Source: Corella eumyota (lineage: Eukaryota > Chordata > Ascidiacea > Phlebobranchia > Corellidae). Taken from it: a stretch of 64,000 nucleotides of DNA. The position numbers and the translations under genes are program-made. The notes beneath the pieces are model-generated. The model saw only the letters and a list, made by a program, of their open reading frames with translations, did not search any database and was not told the origin of the DNA. The stretch covers positions 8,246,001 through 8,310,000 of the forward strand of contig OY720102.1 in the NCBI GenBank assembly GCA_963082875.1, written 5' to 3'. This document shows, piece after piece, positions 23,311-36,300 of this stretch (its first letter is position 1; each line of letters opens with the position of its first letter).

Positions 23311-25080
23311 ATGTGATGTGGTGAGCCAACACATTTATCATTAAATGTGTATATTTAAAATAAAATAAATGACTTGCGTCGCTTAGCAATTATATCAAAT
23401 ATATTAGTTTTCAAAAATTTTGATAAAAAATGACTTCTACATAAAGTACTTTCTAATATTCTATAAAACTTATAAAATGCCTACGACACCCGGTATTCCC
23501 AGGCGGTCACCCATCCAAGTACTAACCGGGCCCGACGTTGTTTAACTTCCCAGATCGGACGAGATGGGGTGTATTCAACGTGGTATAGTCGTAGGCAATG
23601 TGATGTGATGAGCCAACATATTTAACATTAACCATGTATATTTAAAATAAAATATATGACTTGCGTCGCTTGGCAATTATATCTAAATATATTCATTTTC
23701 AAAAATTTCGATAAAAATGACTGATACATAAAGTACTTTGAAATATGCTAAAAAACTTATAAAATGCCTACGACACCCGGTATTCCCAGGCGGTCACCCA
23801 TCCAAGTACGAACCGGGCCCGACGTTGCTTAACTTCCCAGATCAGACGAGATGGGGTGTATTTAACGTGGTATGGTCGTAGGCAATGTGATGTGGTGAGC
23901 CAACACATTTAACATTACCCAGGTATATTTAAAATAAAATCTACGACACCCGGTATTCCCAGGCGGTCACCCATCCAAGTACTAACCGGGCCCGACGTTG
24001 CTTAACTTCCCAGATCGGACGAGATGGGGTGTACTCAACGTGGTATGGTCGTAGGCAATGTGATTTGGTGAGCCAACACATTTATTATTAACCGTGTATA
24101 TTTAAAATAAAATAAATGACTTGTGTCGCTTAGCAATTATATTAAATGTATTAATTTAAAAAAATTTTGATAAAAAATGACTTTTACATAAAGTACTTTT
24201 TAATATGCTAAAAAACTTATAAAACGCCTACGACACCCGGTATTCCCAGGCGGTCACCCATCCAAGTACTAACCGGGCCCGACGTTGCTTAACTTCCCAG
24301 ATCGGACGAGATGGGGTGTACTCAACGTGGTATGTTCGTAGGCAATGTGATGTGGTGAGCCAACACATTTATCATTAAATGTGTATATTTAAAATAAAAT
24401 AAATGACTTGCGTCGCTTAGCAATTATATCAAATATATTAGTTTTCAAAAATTTTGATAAAAAATGACTTCTACATAAAGTACTTTCTAATATTCTATAA
24501 AACTTATAAAATGCCTACGACACCCGGTATTCCCAGGAGGTCACCCATCCAAGTACTAACCGGGCCCGACGTTGTTTAACTTCCCAGATCGGACGAGATG
24601 GGGTGTATTCAACGTGGTATGATCGTAGGCAATGTGATGTGCCAACACATTTAACATTACCCAGGTATATTTAAAATAAAATAAATGACTTGCGTCGCTT
24701 AGCAATTATATCAAATATATTAATTTTCAAAAATTTCGATAAAAATGACTTATACATAAGGTACTTTCTAATATGCTAAAAAACTTAAAAAATGCCTACG
24801 ACACCCGGTATACCCAGGCGGTCACCCATCCAAGTACTAACCGGGCCCGACGTTGCTTAACTTCCCAGATCGGACGAGATGGGGTGTATTCAACGTGGTA
24901 TGGTCGTAGGCAATGTGATGTGGTGAGCCAACACATTTATCATTAACCGTGTATATTTAAAATAAAATAATTGACTTGCGTCGCTTAGCAGTTATATCAA
25001 ATATATTAATTTTCAAAAATTTTGATAAAAAATGACTTCTACATAAGGTACTTTTTAATATGCTAAAAAACTTATAAAAC

Positions 25081-25198
25081 GCGTACGACACCCGATATTC
25101 CCAGGCGGTCACCCATCCAAGTACTAACCGGGCCCGACGTTGCCTAACTTCCCAGATCGGACGAGATGGGGTGTACTTAACGTGGTATGGTCGTAGGC
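25081..25198 (-). rRNA. 5S rRNA copy with altered 3' end
   Basis: Plus strand GCGTACGACACCCGATATTCC changes RNA G116 to C, breaking the pair with C3, and G104-region sequence as well. GCCTAAC in box A (plus strand TTGCCTAAC) is a further change, A55 to G. The duplicate at 40093-40210 is identical. A related copy at 12991 has the ATATTCC change but a normal end, so the helix I change is younger. Confidence 0.9.
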
Positions 25199-25654
25199 AA
25201 TGTGATGTGGTGAGCCAACACATTTATCATTAACCGTGTATATTTAAAATAAAATAAATGACTTGCGTCGCCTAGCAATTATATCAAATACATTAATTTT
25301 CAAAAATTTTGATAAAAAATGACTTCTACATAAAGTACTTTCTAATATGCTAAAAAACTTGTAAAATGCCTACGACACCCGGTATTCCCAGGCGCTCACC
25401 CATCCAAGTACTAACCGGGCCCGACGTTGCTTAACTTCCCAGATCGGACGAGATGGGGTGTATTCAACGTGGTATAGTCGTAGGCAATGTGATGTGGTGA
25501 GCCAACATATTTAACATTAACCATGTATATTTAAAATAAAATATATGTCTTGCGTCGCTTGGCAAATATATCTAAATATATTCATTTTCAAAAATTTCGA
25601 TAAAAATGACTTATACATAAAGTACTTTGTAATATGCTAAAAAACTTATAAAAT

Positions 25655-25772
25655 GCCTACGACACCCGGTATTCCCAGGCGGTCACCCATCCAAGTACTA
25701 ACCGGGCCCGACGTTGCTTAACTTCCCAGATCGGACGAGATGGGGTGTATTCAACGTGGTATGGTCGTAGGC
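25655..25772 (-). rRNA. 5S rRNA copy spanning a block junction (chimeric)
   Basis: The left flank matches the flank of gene 13565 (ACTTTGTAA, TTATACATAA). The right part of the gene and everything beyond matches gene 11785 (CGACGTT, GATCGGACG, GTATTCAAC). The switch lies between about 25630 and 25711. The gene itself has a reference-like, probably functional sequence. It is the seam between the two large higher-order units. Confidence 0.9.
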
Positions 25773-28700
25773 AATGTGATGTGGTGAGCCAACACATTTA
25801 TCATTAACCGTGTATATTTAAAATAAAATAAATGACTTGCGTCGCTTAGCAGTTATATCAAATATATTAATTTACAAAAATTTTGATAAAAAATGACTTC
25901 TACATAAGGTACTTTTTAATATGCTAAAAAACTTATAAAACGCCTACGACACCCGGTATTCCCAGGCGGTCACCCATCCAAGTACTAACCGGGCCCGACG
26001 TTGCTTAACATCCCAGATCAGACGAGATGGGGTGTATTCAACGTGGTATGGTCGTAGGCAATGTGATGTGGTGAGCCAACACATTTAACATTACCCAGGT
26101 ATATTTAAAATAAAATCTACGACACCCGGTATTCCCAGGCGGTCACCCATCCAAGTACTAACCGAGCCCGACGTTGCTTAACTTCCCAGATCGGACGAGA
26201 TGGGGTGTATTCAACGTGGTATAGTCGTAGACAATGTGATGTGGTGAGCCAACATATTTAACATTAACCATGTATATTTAAAATAAAATATATGTCTTGC
26301 GTCGCTTGGCAATTATATCTAAATATATTCATTTTCAAAAATTTCTATAAAAATGACTGATACATAAAGTACTTTGAAATATGCTAAAAAACTTATAAAA
26401 TGCCTACGACACCCGGTATTCCCAGGCGGTCACCCATCCAAGTACTAACCGGGCCCGACGTTGCTTAACTTCCCAGATCAGACGAGATGGGGTGTATTTA
26501 ACGTGGTATGGTCGTAGGCAATGTGATGTGGTGAGCCAACACATTTAACATTACCCAGGTATATTTAAAATAAAATCTACGACACCCGGTATTCCCAGGC
26601 GGTCACCCATCCAAGTACTAACCGGGCCCGACGTTGTTTAACTTCCCAGATCGGACGAGATGGGTGTATTCAACGTGGTATGATCGTAGGCAATGTGATG
26701 TGGTGAGCCAACACATTTATCATTAACCGTGTATATTTAAAATAAAATAATTGACTTGCGTCGCTTAGCAGTTATATCAAATATATTAATTTTCAAAAAT
26801 TTTGATAAAAAATGACTTCTACATAAGGTACTTTTTAATATGCTAAAAAACTTATAAAACGCCTACGACACCCGATATTCCCAGGCGGTCACCCATCCAA
26901 GTACTAACCGGGCCCGACGTTGCTTAACTTCCCAGATCGGACGAGATGGGGTGTACTTAACGTGGTATGGTCGTAGGCAATGTGATGTGGTGAGCCAACA
27001 CATTTATCATTAACCGTGTATATTTAAAATAAAATAAATGACTTGCGTCGCCTAGCAATTATATCAAATACATTAATTTTCAAAAATTTTGATAAAAAAT
27101 GACTTCTACATAAAGTACTTTCTAATATGCTAAAAAACTTGTAAAATGCCTACGACACCCGGTATTCCCAGGCGCTCACCCATCCAAGTACTAACCGGGC
27201 CCGACGTTGCTTAACTTCCCAGATCGAACGAGATGGGGTGTATTCAACGTGGTATAGTCGTAGGCAATGTGATGTGGTGAGCCAACATATTTAACATTAA
27301 CCATGTATATTTAAAATAAAATATATGTCTTGCGTCGCTTGGCAATTATATCTAAATATATTCATTTTCAAAAATTTCGATAAAAATGACTTATACATAA
27401 AGTACTTTGTAATATGCTAAAAAACTTATAAAATGCCTACGACACCCGGTATTCCCAGGCGGTCACCCATCCAAGTACTAACCGGGCCCGAAGTTGCTTA
27501 ACTTCCCAGATCAGACGAGATGGGGTGTATTTAACGTGGTATGGTCGTAGGCAATGTGATGTGGTGAGCCAACACATTTAACATTACCCAGGTATATTTA
27601 AAATAAAATCTACGACACCCGGTATTCCCAGGCGGTCACCCATCCAAGTACTAACCGGGCCCGACGTTGCTTAACTTCCCAGATCGGACGAGATGGGGTG
27701 TACTCAACGTGGTATGGTCGTAGGCAATGAGATTTGGTGAGCCAACACATTTATTATTAACCGTGTATATTTAAAATAAAATAAATGACTTGTGTCGCTT
27801 AGCAATTATATCAAATGTATTAATTTTAAAAAATTTTGATAAAAAATGACTTTTACATAAAGTACTTTTTAATATGCTAAAAAACTTATAAAACGCCTAC
27901 GACACCCGGTATTCCCAGGCGGTCACCCATCCAAGTACTAACCGGGCCCGACGTTGCTTAACTTCCCAGATCGGACGAGATGGGGTGTACTCAACGTGGT
28001 ATGTTCGTAGGCAATGTGATGTGGTGAGCCAACACATTTATCATTAACAGTGTATATTTAAAATAAAATAAATGACTTGCGTCGCTTAGCAATTATATCA
28101 AATATATTAGTTTTCAAAAATTTTGATAAAAAATGACTTCTACATAAAGTACTTTCTAATATTCTATAAAACTTATAAAATGCCTACGACACCCGGTATT
28201 CACAGGCGGTCACCCATCCAAGTACTAACCAGGCCCGACGTTGTTTAACTTCCCAGATCGGACGAGATGGGGTGTATTCAACGTGGTATGTTCGTAGGCA
28301 ATGTGATGTGATGTGCCAACACATTTAAATTACCCAGGTATATTTAAAATAAAATAAATGACTTGCGTCGCTTAGCAATTATATCAAATATATTAATTTT
28401 CAAAAATTTCGATAAAAATGACTTATAAATAAAGTATTTTGTAATATGCTAAAAAACTTATAAAATGCCTACGACACCCGGTATTCCCAGGCGGTCACCC
28501 ATCCAAGTACTAACCGGGCCCGACGTTGCTTAACTTCCCAGATCAGACGAGATGGGGTGTATTTAACGTGGTATGGTCGTAGGCAATGTGATGTGGTGAG
28601 CCAACACATTTAACATTACCCAGGTATATTTAAAATAAAATCTACGACACCCGGTATTCCCAGCCGGTCACCCATCCAAGTACTAACCGGGCCCGACGTT

Positions 28701-31700
28701 GCTTAACTTCCCAGATCGGACGAGATGGGGTGTACTCAACGTGGTATGGTCGTAGGCAATGTGATTTGGTGAGCCAACACATTTATTATTAACCGTGTAT
28801 ATTTAAAATAAAATAAATGACTTGCGTCGCTTAGCAATTATATCAAATGTATTAATTTTAAAAAATTTTGATAAAAAATGATTTTTACATAAAGTACTTT
28901 TTAATATGCTAAAAAACTTATAAAACGCCTACGACACCCGGTATTCCCAGGCGGTCACCCATCCAAGTACTAACCGGGCCCGACGTTGCTTAACTTCCCA
29001 GATCAGACGAGATGGGGTGTATTTAACGTGGTATGGTCGTAGGCAATGTGATGTGGTGAGCCAACACATTTAACATTACCCAGGTATATTTAAAATAAAA
29101 TCTACGACACCCGGTATTCCCAGCCGGTCACCCATCCAAGTACTAACCGGGCCCGACGTTGCTTAACTTCCCAGATCGGACGAGATGGGGTGTACTCAAC
29201 GTGGTATGGTCGTAGGCAATGTGATTTGGTGAGCCAACACATTTATTATTAACCGTGTATATTTAAAATAAAATAAATGACTTGCGTCGCTTAGCAATTA
29301 TATCAAATGTATTAATTTTAAAAAATTTTGATAAAAAATGATTTTTACATAAAGTACTTTTTAATATGCTAAAAAACTTATAAAACGCCTACGACACCCG
29401 GTATTCCCAGGCGGTCACCCATCCAAGTACTAACCGGGCCCGACGTTGCTTAACTTCCCAGATCGGACGAGATGGGGTGTACTCAACGTGGTATGTTCGT
29501 AGGCAATGTGATGTGGTGAGCCAACACATTTATCATTAACCGTGTATATTTAAAATAAAATAAATGACTTGCGTCGCTTAGCAATTATATCAAATATATT
29601 AGTTTTCAAAAATTTTGATAAAAAATGACTTCTACATAAAGTACTTTCTAATATTCTATAAAACTTATAAAATGCCTACGACACCCGGTATTCCCAGGCG
29701 GTCACCCATCCAAGTACTAACCGGGCCCGACGTTGTTTAACTTCCCAGATCGGACGAGATGGGGTGTATTCAACGTGGTATGATCGTAGGCAATGTGATG
29801 TGCCAACACATTTAACAATACCCAGGTATATTTAAAATAAAATAAATGACTTGCGTCGCTTAGCAATTATATTAAATATATTAATTTTCAAAAATTTCGA
29901 TAAAAATGACTTATACATAAGGTACTTTCTAATATGCTAAAAAACTTAAAAAATGCCTACGACACCCGGTATACCCAGGCGGTCACCCATCCAAGTACTA
30001 ACCGGGCCCGACGTTGCTTAACTTCCCAGATCGGACGAGATGGGGTGTATTCAACGTGGTATGGTCGTAGGCAATGTGATGTGGTGAGCCAACACATTTA
30101 TCATTAACCGTGTATATTTAAAATAAAATAAATGACTTGCGTCGCTTAGCAGTTATATCAAATATATTAATTTTCAAAAATTTTGATAAAAAATGACTTC
30201 TACATAAGGTACTTTTTAATATGCTAAAAAACTTATAAAACGCCTACGACACCCGGTATTCCCAGGCGGTCACCCATCCAAGTACTAACCGGGCCCGACG
30301 TTGCTTAACATCCCAGATCAGACGAGATGGGGTGTATTCAACGTGGTATGGTCTTAGGCAATGTGATGTGGTGAGCCAACACATTTAACATTACCCAGGT
30401 ATATTTAAAATAAAATCTACGACACCCGGTATTCCCAGGCGGTCACCCATCCAAGTACTAACCGGGCCCGACGTTGCTTAACTTCCCAGATCGGACGAGA
30501 TGGGGTGTATTCAACGTGGTATAGTCGTAGGCAATGTGATGTGATGAGCCAACATATTTAACATTAACCATGTATATTTAAAATAAAATATATGACTTGC
30601 GTCGCTTGGCAATTATATCTAAATATATTAATTTTCAAAAATTTCGATAAAAATGACTTATGCATAAAGTACTTTCTAATATGCCAAAAAACTTATAAAA
30701 TGCCTACGACACCCGGTATTCCCAGGCGGTCATCCATCCAAGTACTAACCGGGCCCGACGTTGCTTAACATCCCAGATCAGACGAAATGGGGTGTATTCA
30801 ACGTGGTATGGTCGTAGGCAATGTGATGTGGTGAGCCAACACATTTAACATTACCCAGGTATATTTAAAATAAAATCTACGACACCCGGTATTCCCAGGC
30901 GGTCACCCATCCAAGTACTAACCGGGCCCGACGTTGCTTAACTTCCCAGATCGGACGAGATGGGGTGTATTCAACGTGGTATAGTCGTAGGCAATGTGAT
31001 GTGGTGAGCCAACACATTTATCATTAACCGTGTATATTTAAAATAAAATAATTGACTTGCGTCGCTTAGCAGTTATATCAAATATATTAATTTTCAAAAA
31101 TTTTGATAAAAAATGACTTCTACATAAGGTACTTTTTAATATGCTAAAAAACTTATAAAACGCCTACGACACCCGGTATTCCCAGGCGGTCACCCATCCA
31201 AGTACTAACCGGGCCCGACGTTGCTTAACTTCCCAGATCGGACGAGATAGGGTGTACTTAACGTGGTATGGTCGTAGGCAATGTGATGTGGTGAGCCAAC
31301 ACATTTATCATTAACCGTGTATATTTAAAATAAAATAAATGACTTGCGTCGCCTAGCAATTATATCAAATACATTAATTTTCAAAAATTTTGATAAAAAA
31401 TGACTTCTACATAAAGTACTTTCTAATATGCTAAAAAACTTGTAAAATGCCTACGACACCCGGTATTCCCAGGCGCTCACCCATCCAAGTACTAACCGGG
31501 CCCGACGTTGCTTAACTTCCCAGATCAGACGAGTTGGGGTGTATTTAACGTGGTATGGTCGTAGGCAATGTGATGTGGTGAGCCAACACATTTAACATTA
31601 CCCAGGTATATTTAAAATAAAATCTACGACACCCGGTATTCCCAGGCGGTCACCCATCCAAGTACTAACCGGGCCCGACGTTGCTTAACTTCCCAGATCG

Positions 31701-33347
31701 GACGAGATGGGGTGTATGCAACGTGATATGGTCGTAGACAATGTGATGTGATGAGCCAACATATTTAACATTAACCATGTATATTTAAAATAAAATATAT
31801 GACTTGCGTCGCTTGGCAATTATATCTAAATATATTAATTTTCAAAAATTTCGATAAAAATGACTTATGCATAAAGTACTTTCTAATATGCAAAAAAAAC
31901 TTATAAAATGCCTACGACACCCGGTATTCCCAGGCGGTCATCCATCCAAGTACTAACCGGGCCCGACGTTGCTTAACATCCCAGATCAGACGAGATGGGG
32001 TGTATTCAAAGTGGTATGGTCGTAGGCAATGTGATGTGGTGAGCCAACACATTTAACATTACCCAGGTATATTTAAAATAAAATCTACGACACCCGGTAT
32101 TCCCAGGCGGTCACCCATCCAAGTACTAACCGGGCCCGACGTTGCTTAACTTCCCAGATCGGACGAGATAGGGTGTACTCAACGTGGTATAGTCGTAGGC
32201 AATGTGATGTGGTGAGCCAACATATTTAACATTAACCGTGTATATTTAAAATAAAATAAATGACTTGTGTCGCTTAGCAATTATATCAAATGTATTAATT
32301 TTAAAAAATTTTGATAAAAAATGACTTTTACATAAAGTACTTTTTAATATGCTAAAAAACTTATAAAACGCCTACGACACCCGGTATTCCCAGGCGGTCA
32401 CCCATCCAAGTACTAACCGGGCCCGACGTTGCTTAACTTCCCAGATCGGACGAGATGGGGTGTACTCAACGTGGTATGTTCGTAGGCAATGTGATGTGGT
32501 GAGCCAACACATTTATCATTAAATGTGTATATTTAAAATAAAATAAATGACTTGCGTCGCTTAGCAATTATATCAAATATATTAGTTTTCAAAAATTTTG
32601 ATAAAAAATGACTTCTACATAAAGTACTTTCTAATATTCTATAAAACTTATAAAATGCCTACGACACCCGGTATTCCCAGGCGGTCACCCATCCAAGTAC
32701 TAACCGGGCTCGACGTTGCTTAACTTCCCAGATCGGACGAGATGGGGTGTACTCAACGTGGTATGGTCGTAGGCAATGTGATTTGGTGAGCCAACACATT
32801 TATCATTAACCGTGTATATTTAAAATAAAATAAATGACTTGCGTCGCTTAGCAGTTATATCAAATATATTAATTTTCAAAAATTTTGATAAAAAATGACT
32901 TCTACATAAAGTACTTTTTAATATGCTAAAAAACTTATAAAACGCCTACGACACCCGGTATTCCCAGGCGGTCACCCATCCAAGTACTAACCGGGCCCGA
33001 CGTTGCTTAACTTCCCAGATCGGACGAGATGGGGTGTACTCAACGTGGTATGGTCGTAGGCATTGTGATTTGGTGAGCCAACACATTTATTATTAACCGT
33101 GTATATTTAAAATAAAATAAATGACTTGTGTCGCTTAGCAATTATATCAAATATATTAATTTTCAAAAATTTCGATAAAAATGACTTATACATAAGGTAC
33201 TTTCTAATATGCTAAAAAACTTATAAAATGCCTACGACACCCGGTATTCCCAGGCGGTCACCCATCCAAGTACTAACCGGGCCCGACATTGCTTAACTTC
33301 CCAGATCGGACGAGATGGGGTGTACTCAAGGTGGTGTGGTCGTAGGC
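25655..33347 (-). rRNA. 5S genes 101-131, second higher-order unit, left part
   Basis: Left ends: 25655, 25942, 26115s, 26402, 26575s (117 bp), 26861, 27148, 27435, 27608s, 27895, 28182, 28467, 28640s, 28927, 29100s, 29387, 29674, 29955, 30242, 30415s, 30702, 30875s, 31162, 31449, 31622s, 31910, 32083s, 32370, 32657, 32944, 33230. All are shifted by exactly 13870 bp from 11785-19360. One difference seen: G at 28724 for A at 14854. Confidence 0.97.
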
Positions 33348-36300
33348 AATGTGATGTGCCAACACATTTATCATTACCCGTGTATATTTAAAATAAAATA
33401 AATGACTTGCGTCGCCTAGCAATTATATCAAATATATTAATTTTAAAAAATTTTGATAAAAAATGACTTTTACATAAAGTACTTTTTAATATGCTAAAAA
33501 ACTTATAAAACGCCTACGACACCCGGTATTCCCAGGCGGTCACCCATCCAAGTACTAACCGGGCCCGACGTTGCTTAACTTCCCAGATCGGACGAGATGG
33601 GGTGTACTCAACGTGGTATGTTCGTAGGCAATGTGATGTGGTGAGCCAACACATTTATCATTAAATGTGTATATTTAAAATAAAATAAATGACTTGCGTC
33701 GCTTAGCAATTATATCAAATATATTAGTTTTCAAAAATTTTGATAAAAAATGACTTCTACATAAAGTACTTTCTAATATTCTATAAAACTTATAAAATGC
33801 CTACGACACCCGGTATTCCCAGGCGGTCACCCATCCAAGTACTAACCGGGCTCGACGTTGCTTAACTTCCCAGATCGGACGAGATGGGGTGTACTCAACG
33901 TGGTATGGTCGTAGGCAATGTGATTTGGTGAGCCAACACATTTATCATTAACCGTGTATATTTAAAATAAAATAAATGACTTGCGTCGCTTAGCAGTTAT
34001 ATCAAATATATTAATTTTCAAAAATTTTGATAAAAAATGACTTCTACATAAAGTACTTTTTAATATGCTAAAAAACTTATAAAACGCCTACGACACCCGG
34101 TATTCCCAGGCGGTCACCCATCCAAGTACTAACCGGGCCCGACGTTGCTTAACTTCCCAGATCGGACGAGATGGGGTGTACTCAACGTGGTATGGTCGTA
34201 GGCATTGTGATTTGGTGAGCCAACACATTTATTATTAACCGTGTATATTTAAAATAAAATAAATGACTTGTGTCGCTTAGCAATTATATCAAATATATTA
34301 ATTTTCAAAAATTTCGATAAAAATGACTTATACATAAGGTACTTTCTAATATGCTAAAAAACTTATAAAATGCCTACGACACCCGGTATTCCCAGGCGGT
34401 CACCCATCCAAGTACTAACCGGGCCCGACATTGCTTAACTTCCCAGATCGGACGAGATGGGGTGTACTCAAGGTGGTGTGGTCGTAGGCAATGTGATGTG
34501 CCAACACATTTATCATTACCCGTGTATATTTAAAATAAAATAAATGACTTGCGTCGCCTAGCAATTATATCAAATATATTAATTTTCAAAAATTTTGATA
34601 AAAAATGACTTCTACATAAAGTACTTTCTAATATGCTAAAAAACTTATAAAATGCCTACGACACCCGGTATTCCCAGGCGGTCACCCATCCAAGTACTAA
34701 CCGGGCCCGACGTTGCTTAACTTCCCAGATCGGACGAGATGGGGTGTACTCAAGGTGGTGTGGTCGTAGGCAATGTGATGTGCCAACACATTTATCATTA
34801 CCCGTGTATATTTAAAATAAAATAAATGACTTGCGTCGCTTAGCAATTATATCAAATATATTAGTTTTCAAAAATTTTGATTAAAAATGACTTCTACATA
34901 AAGTACTTTCTAATATGCTAAAAAACTTATAAATTGCCTACGACACCCGGTATTCCCAGGCGGTCACCCATCCAAGTACTAACCGGGCCCGACGTTGCTT
35001 AACTTCCCAGATCGGACGAGATGGGGTGTACTCAAGGTGGTATGGTCGTAGGCAATGTGATTTGGTGAGCCAACACATTTATTATTAACCGTGTATATTT
35101 AAAATAAAATAAATGACTTGTGTCGCTTAGCAATTATATCAAATGCATTAATTTTTAAAAATTTTGATAAAAAATGACTTTTACATAAAGTACTTTTTAA
35201 TATGCTAAAAAACTTATAAAACGCCTACGACACCCGGTATTCCCAGGCGGTCACCCATCCAAGTACTAACCGGGCCCGACGTTGCTTAACTTCCCAGATC
35301 GGACGAGATGGGGTGTACTCAACGTGGTATGGTCGTAGGCAATGTGATTTGGTGAGCCAACACATTTATTATTAACCGTGTATATTTAAAATAAAATAAA
35401 TGACTTGTGTCGCTTAGCAATTATATCAAATATATTAATTTTCAAAAATTTCGATAAAAATGACTTATACATAAGGTACTTTCTAATATGCTAAAAAACT
35501 TATAAAATGCCTACGACACCCTGTATTCCCAGGCGGTCACCCATCCAAGTACTAACCGGGCCCGACGTTGCTTAACATCCCAGATCAGACGAGATGGGGT
35601 GTATTCAACGTGGTATGGTCGTAGGCAATGTGATGTGGTGAGCCAACACATTTAACATTACCCAGGTATATTTAAAATAAAATCTACGACACCCGGTATT
35701 CCCAGGCGGTAACCCATCCAAGTACTAACCGGGCCCGACGTTGCTTAACTTCCCAGATCGGACGAGATGGGGTGTATTCAACGTGGTATAGTCGTAGGCA
35801 ATGTGATGTGGTGAGCCAACATATTTAACATTAACCATGTATATTTAAAAAAAAATATATGTCTTGCGTCGCTTGGCAATTATATCTAAATATATTCATT
35901 TTCAAAAATTTCGATAAAAATGACTTATACATAAAGTACTTTGTAATATGCTAAAAAACTTATAAAATGCCTACGACACCCGGTATTCCCAGGCGGTCAC
36001 CCATCCAAGTACTAACCGGGCCCGACGTTGCTTAACTTCCCAGATCAGACGAGATGGGGTGTATTTAACGTGGTATGGTCGTAGGCAATGTGATGTGGTG
36101 AGCCAACACATTTAACATTACCCAGGTATATTTAAAATAAAATCTACGACACCCGGTATTCCCAGGCGGTCACCCATCTAAGTACTAACCGGGCCCGACG
36201 TTGCTTAACTTCCCAGATCGGACGAGATGGGGTGTACTCAACGTGGTATGGTCGTAGGCAATGTGATTTGGTGAGCCAACTCATTTATTATTAACCGTGT

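Larger units (their letters stand above)
19642..25485 (-). rRNA. 5S genes 78-100, first higher-order unit, right part
   Basis: Left ends: 19642, 19924, 20211, 20497, 20670s, 20957, 21130s, 21417, 21699, 21986, 22272, 22445s, 22732, 22905s, 23192, 23479, 23766, 23939s, 24226, 24513, 24794, 25081, 25368. These recur 15012 bp to the right. Copy 20670 has G89 to U in box C (plus strand GCGGTAACCC) and CTGTATTCC appears in 20497. Copy 23766 has an unusual AGTACGAACC. Confidence 0.97.
11750..25660 (-). repeat. Higher-order unit 1, about 13.87 kb
   Basis: Fifty-four genes. The part up to about 19.57 kb matches unit 2 at an offset of 13870 bp, and the part from about 18.42 kb on matches at 15012 bp. 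The overlap, 18.42-19.56 kb, is present twice in unit 2. Shared rare markers include ATTTACAAAAA (12001, 25871), the 1-nt gene deletion (12705, 26575) and GCGTACGAC (25081, 40093). Confidence 0.9.

Noticed and set aside
24957-25223. Minus-strand open frame of 88 codons, identical at 39969-40235
   Set aside because: Both lie over the same 5S copy in the two large repeat units (15012 bp apart). Identity reflects the duplication, not protein conservation.
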